A stretch of DNA of 9,174 nt, taken from Candidatus Zhuqueibacterota bacterium 4484_188 (lineage in GTDB: Bacteria > Calditrichota > Calditrichia > RBG-13-44-9). Location: contig MVCZ01000104.1 of NCBI GenBank assembly GCA_002049825.1, forward strand, positions 1 through 9,174, read 5' to 3'. The notes under the pieces are model-generated. The model was not told the DNA's origin. It made no database searches and worked only from the letters and a program-made list of their open reading frames with translations. Of this stretch, positions 7,040-9,174 are shown one piece after another; the stretch's first letter is position 1, and each line of letters opens with the position of its first letter. Both the position numbers and the translations under genes were made by a program.

Positions 7040-7130
7040 ATCCTATTTCTCAGAAGATACCGGCACCTGGAAATATAAAACCATGAATCTGAAGGTTTGC
7101 CAGTGTAATGAGAAGGAAGTTTACGCGTAA
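6978..7130 (+). CDS. Small zinc-ribbon frame overlapping the 3' end of the GAF/GGDEF gene (50 aa, or displaced C-terminus)
   Basis: In the +1 frame relative to the GAF protein, a 50-codon reading frame from GTG 6978 to TAA 7128-7130 encodes MSKPPTCPTCGNVYTFVKK, an aromatic and acidic middle (YFSEDTGTWKYK) and an end containing KVCQCNEKEVYA. The Cys pairs C7-x2-C10 and C41-x-C43 have the spacing of a small zinc ribbon. An intrinsic terminator begins 22 nt after the stop. No Shine-Dalgarno precedes the GTG. The frames meet at CCCCC (6987-6991): with one C fewer, or a +1 slip after codon CCC 6989-6991, the GAF protein would read SGEQAP then TCPTCGN and end here. I cannot tell an independent small gene from a frameshifted C-terminal domain. 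The family is not recognised. Confidence 0.5.
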   Translation: MSKPPTCPTCGNVYTFVKKVESYFSEDTGTWKYKTMNLKVCQCNEKEVYA

Positions 7131-7816
7131 GTTGAATTCAATCGAAAGTTCAGCCCGGGTTCATTTTGCATCCGGGCTTTTTTATTTGATCGTTTGGAAG
7201 ATTCACAACGTAGTCTGCGAAACAAAATGTTGAGGTGCAGAAACCGCTGAAGCGGTTTTTCTATTGGCTGGGGGATTATGCTCACCTTGCTTGGCATACC
7301 ACAGGCACAAGTAGCCATCCCTACGGGAGGAGCAAGGTGTTGTCTCAAAACAGGATTAAGACAACACCCGGATTCGGCAATTTCCAACAGCAGCACCGTG
7401 GGCGGGTGCCCGCGCCACGCCATTCCCGCGCAGCCGGGATTAACAAACAAATAGCCATCTTTTTGCTCAAACAGCGGTCGGTGGGTGTGACCGAATACCA
7501 CCAGGTTCGGTTCCGGCTTAAATTCGCCCCGTTTTACCCAACAGGAAAAGTCGTTCGGGTTCCCGATATTATGAATCAGCAGCAGGTTTAAACCTTCAAG
7601 CGATAAAATCCGCTGTGCCGGAAGCCGCGAGGCAAGTGAATACAGGTCGCAATTGCCGTAAACAGCCTCTACCGGGGAAATCTTTTTTAATCGGCTTAAA
7701 ACATCTTCGCTGATAATATCGCCGGCGTGTAAAATGAGGTCCACCGCCGCAAAGGCATCGAATACCCCCCGGTACAGGCGGTCGTGGGTATCGGAAATGA
7801 TTCCTAATTTCGTCAT
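7124..7816 (-). CDS. YfcE/MJ0936-like metallophosphoesterase with aberrant C-terminal tail
   Basis: This is a cytoplasmic calcineurin-like phosphodiesterase of the small YfcE/MJ0936 family. ATG 7814-7816 gives MTKLGIISDTHD at the exact family start. The frame continues upstream to 7900, but that part overlaps the candidate promoter and has no counterpart. Metal ligands are D9 and H11 (SDTHD), D33 (HAGD), N55 (YGNCD), H82 (LLIHN) and H110/H112 (FGHTH), followed by FVNPGCAG. All are present, so the core (about 1-155) should be catalytic, acting on phosphodiesters of unknown identity. The family normally ends near LLLEIAESG (142-150). Here the frame runs on for about 75 residues to 231 through hairpins and the opposite-strand terminator, so the original stop seems lost. 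A diverged partial copy of codons around 57-72 lies at the right edge of the window. Confidence 0.85.
7152..7184 (+). terminator. Intrinsic terminator of the sigma/anti-sigma/GAF gene group
   Basis: AGCCCGG (7152-7158) pairs with CCGGGCT (7172-7178) around a 13-nt loop and runs into TTTTTT (7178-7183). It closes the rightward gene group and supports coding up to 7130 rather than 7039. Confidence 0.8.
7241..7260 (+). terminator. Second hairpin with T-run, possibly bidirectional
   Basis: AACCGCT and AGCGGTT (7242-7257) form a tight hairpin followed by TTT. On the minus strand the same stem is followed by a shorter T tract, so it could also stop the phosphoesterase transcript. It lies inside the open tail of that gene. 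Confidence 0.4.
7241..7368. other. Hairpin-rich element, candidate structured RNA or palindromic repeat
   Basis: Several inverted repeats are nested here. GGTGTTGTCT (7336-7345) pairs with AGACAACACC (7359-7368), a perfect 10 bp. CACCTTGCT (7283-7291) pairs with AGCAAGGTG (7331-7339), a perfect 9 bp, and shares 7336-7339 with the first stem, so the two are mutually exclusive. Inside the second stem GGC-TAC can pair with GTA-GCC on the minus strand, preceded by a GTAG tetranucleotide. The AACCGCT hairpin closes the left side. This architecture resembles REP-type elements or an attenuator. I recognise no named RNA family. Confidence 0.4.
7602..7645 (-). repeat. Direct-repeat partner of 9131-9174 (inside the phosphoesterase gene)
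   Basis: This internal 44-bp segment of the phosphoesterase gene recurs 1.5 kb to the right with three substitutions. The two copies bracket the hairpin spacer and the toxin-antitoxin genes. Confidence 0.8.
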
Positions 7817-7871
7817 GTTTGATTCCGGCTCGCATTTGAATTTTCGCATTTGCCCCATGCTCAACCGCAGC

Positions 7872-7900
7872 AATTTAATTTCCTGGCTGCCGCCAAACAA
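7872..7900 (-). promoter_or_regulatory. Candidate sigma-70 promoter of the phosphoesterase gene
   Basis: On the minus strand TTGTTT (7895-7900) and TAAATT (7872-7877) are separated by 17 nt, about 55 nt upstream of ATG 7816. It fits the chosen start and argues against the upstream start at 7900. Confidence 0.45.
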
Positions 7901-8240
7901 GCCTCGATGTGTTTACGAAAACTTCCCCGGGATGTATCATGTTGCTGGAGGGTCGGCATTGAAGACTCGCTCTGAAGTTATAGAGCGTTTTAACCTCAAA
8001 TTTATTTCATAATCGTTTTGGATTATTCTCAAATTTTTCCACCGCCCTTTCTTTTTCTCAGAACAGGAAAAAGAAAAGGGTAAAATTATAGCTAATAATC
8101 CCGTCATTCTGTTAAGTAAAAGTGGTGAAGATAATCAAAACTCATTTTTTCAAGCGCTAGTTAAGTCAATAATGATGTAAATTATTCTTGTGTTTGACCT
8201 CAATATGGTCTATATTTAAGTTAAAATATGCGGGGGAAAA
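7901..8240. other. AT-rich spacer before the toxin-antitoxin genes
   Basis: No gene is seen here. A hairpin CGCTCT/AGAGCG (7968-7987) followed by TTTT looks like a terminator, though no rightward gene feeds it. A long purine/pyrimidine stem pairs 8045-8057 with 8067-8080, with a single bulged A. The last 50 bp hold the toxin-antitoxin promoter. Base composition becomes clearly AT-richer from about 8000 rightward, consistent with an inserted island. Confidence 0.5.
8188..8216 (+). promoter_or_regulatory. Candidate promoter/operator of the toxin-antitoxin operon
   Basis: TTGTGT (8188-8193), a 17-nt spacer and TATATT (8211-8216) form a plausible promoter 25 nt before the antitoxin ATG. The spacer holds the inverted repeat GACC-N7-GGTC (8196-8210), and AATAAT/ATTATT (8169-8187) lies just upstream. 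Phd/YefM antitoxins usually bind such palindromes to autorepress. Confidence 0.4.
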
Positions 8241-8522
8241 ATGAAATACAGTGAAAACATTAAACCCATCAGTTATCTGAAATCCCATGCATCTGAAATC
8301 CTTCGTGAAATTTCCAAGAATAAAGAGACGCTTATCATTACACACAATGGTGAAGCGAAAGTAGTTGTTCAGGATATTCATGTCTATGAACAAATTCAGG
8401 AAAGTCTTGCCTTGCTTAAGATTTTAGCGCAAAGTTCATCGAGTGTCAGCAGTGGAAAAATCAAACCAGCACGAACGGCTTTTAAAGATATTAAGCGGAA
8501 AATTGAGAAAAGAAATCGATAA
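8241..8522 (+). CDS. Phd/YefM-family antitoxin
   Basis: The 93-aa product matches Phd/YefM antitoxins. The N-terminal DNA-binding fold reads IKPISYLKSHASEILREISK (about 7-26) and ETLIITHNGEAKVVVQDIHV (29-48). A helix YEQIQESLALLKILAQS follows, then a basic, disordered C-terminus (KIKPARTAFKDIKRKIEKRN) that would wrap the toxin. Such proteins neutralise the partner toxin and repress their own operon. A purine-rich GGGGGAAAA site precedes ATG 8241. Its TAA (8520-8522) overlaps the toxin ATG by one base, giving translational coupling. The composition is AT-rich compared with the genes to the left, suggesting acquisition by transfer. The gene itself is intact although its partner is probably not. 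Confidence 0.88.
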   Translation: MKYSENIKPISYLKSHASEILREISKNKETLIITHNGEAKVVVQDIHVYEQIQESLALLKILAQSSSSVSSGKIKPARTAFKDIKRKIEKRNR

Positions 8523-8827
8523 TGAAATTCAAGGTTTTTCTGACCACTGATGCTGAAGAAGATATTTATGTTATTTATAAATACGTTGCCCTGCATGATT
8601 CAATAGGAAAAGCTGATTATATTTTTGATAAATTACAAGAAACCGATCGTGGTCATCTGCTTCCTGAACTTGAAAGAATTAACATTCGTGAATATTCGGA
8701 AATCCACTTTAAACCTTACCGAATCATATACCAGGTCCGTAAAAGAGAAGTATTCATTCATTGTGAGGAGAAATTTGCAGGACATATTGCTGGAACGGTT
8801 ATTACGATAATAATTGCCATTTCATAA
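8522..8827 (+). pseudogene. ParE/RelE-family toxin, probably inactivated by two deletions
   Basis: The start FKVFLTTDAEEDIYVIYKYV and the core REYSEIHFKPYRIIYQV are typical of ParE/RelE toxins that pair with Phd/YefM antitoxins. Two lesions are inferred. First, KLQET is followed directly by DRGHLLPEL (junction about 8644/8645), where the family has roughly nine more residues (the CxSLxxFPE-type segment); this loss keeps the frame. Second, after VFIHC (to 8764) the family expects VLDGRR. Here a single base follows and the next frame reads RRNLQDILLERLLR-stop (8766-8810), the proper C-terminus. About 11 nt (3n+2) are therefore missing, and the frame as it stands ends in unrelated EEKFAGHIAGTV... 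to 8827. The C-terminal strand and the DGRR region are lost, so activity is unlikely. Whether it inhibited translation or gyrase cannot be told. Confidence 0.8.
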
Positions 8828-9130
8828 ATGAGGTAACTGACCATCGGTTCAGGCCAACGGGACACATGTTTATCGATTGGGTATATTTGTTGAGTGCAGT
8901 TTAACCAAAAGACGTTGATAGATATGTAGATCAGGCTGAGATGTTATAATTCTTGATCTATAAGATAAGGAGTTGTTTGGCAGATAAATAAAGAACCTGA
9001 GGTTTCCTCCGAGCAAAAATTAAAGAGCAATGCGATACTGCTCAGCCCATGAAATATATAAAGGACACGAAAGAAGAAATTAATGAGTTGCCTTTAATAC
9101 TCTTAATAACTGCGAAAAAGAAAAAAGGAT
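8828..9130. other. AT-rich stretch without a convincing gene
   Basis: Only very short frames occur. One of 27 codons from ATG 9049 to TGA 9132 (MKYIKDTKEEINELPLILLI, then lysine-rich) overlaps a preceding 23-codon fragment ending in LKSNAILLSP by ATGA. Neither has a clear ribosome site or a recognisable family. This may be the remains of a decayed accessory gene. Confidence 0.4.
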
Positions 9131-9174
9131 GATAAAATCCGCTGTGCCGGGAGCAGCGAAGCAAGTGAATACAG
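9131..9174 (-). pseudogene. Partial second copy of the phosphoesterase gene at the window edge
   Basis: These last 44 bases match 7602-7645 at 41 positions in the same orientation. On the minus strand they encode LYSLASLLPAQRILS, against LYSLASRLPAQRILS in the intact gene, with the reading frame kept. Similarity ends abruptly at 9131, so the copy lacks its 3' part at least. Whether a full 5' part exists lies outside the window. Confidence 0.75.

Noticed and set aside
7817..7900. Longer phosphoesterase start at 7900 on the minus strand
   Set aside because: The extra 28 residues precede the canonical MTKLGIISDTHD start and coincide with a candidate promoter.
7734..8012. 92-codon plus-strand frame opposite the phosphoesterase start
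   Set aside because: It is antisense to the conserved N-terminus and promoter and shows no coding features.
8045..8080. Purine/pyrimidine stem as a terminator
   Set aside because: The stem is mostly A-T pairs and no T-run follows it on either strand.

Overview
The window looks like bacterial chromosome of mid GC content with one AT-rich accessory island near the right end. The ECF sigma/anti-sigma pair and the style of the HolA and GAF/GGDEF-like proteins suggest an uncultured FCB-group-like lineage (Ignavibacteria/Calditrichota-type). That is an impression from protein style, not a placement. No rRNA, tRNA, CRISPR array or intact transposase gene was seen.

Left part (1-2841). The 5' end of metH (cobalamin-dependent methionine synthase) runs leftward off the window edge. 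A 580-bp gene-free spacer follows, containing a REPIN-like inverted pair of 27-bp repeats. Then come a neurotransmitter:sodium symporter of the MetP type and a 41-codon MetS-like small subunit gene. A methionine-making enzyme diverging from a probable methionine/alanine importer forms a plausible methionine neighbourhood. The symporter gene is broken near codon 26: a short deletion removes the substrate-binding half of TM1 and shifts the frame.

Central part (2860-7130). Four rightward genes follow: holA (clamp-loader delta), an ECF sigma factor preceded by a GGAACTT element, its zinc-binding anti-sigma factor, and a membrane-anchored GAF-GAF protein with a degenerate GGDEF domain. The last gene is followed in the +1 frame by a short zinc-ribbon reading frame (CPTC...CQC). 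That frame stops 22 nt before a good intrinsic terminator, so it is either a separate small overlapping gene or the true C-terminus displaced by a 1-bp shift.

Right part (7124-9174). A leftward YfcE/MJ0936-like phosphoesterase gene reads through into a hairpin-rich stretch that supplies about 70 unusual C-terminal residues. Beyond its promoter lies an AT-rich island with a Phd/YefM antitoxin and a ParE/RelE toxin gene that appears decayed (one in-frame and one frameshifting deletion). After about 300 bp without a convincing gene, the last 44 bases of the window are a diverged direct copy (41/44) of an internal piece of the phosphoesterase gene. The toxin-antitoxin island is therefore bracketed by two related phosphoesterase segments.
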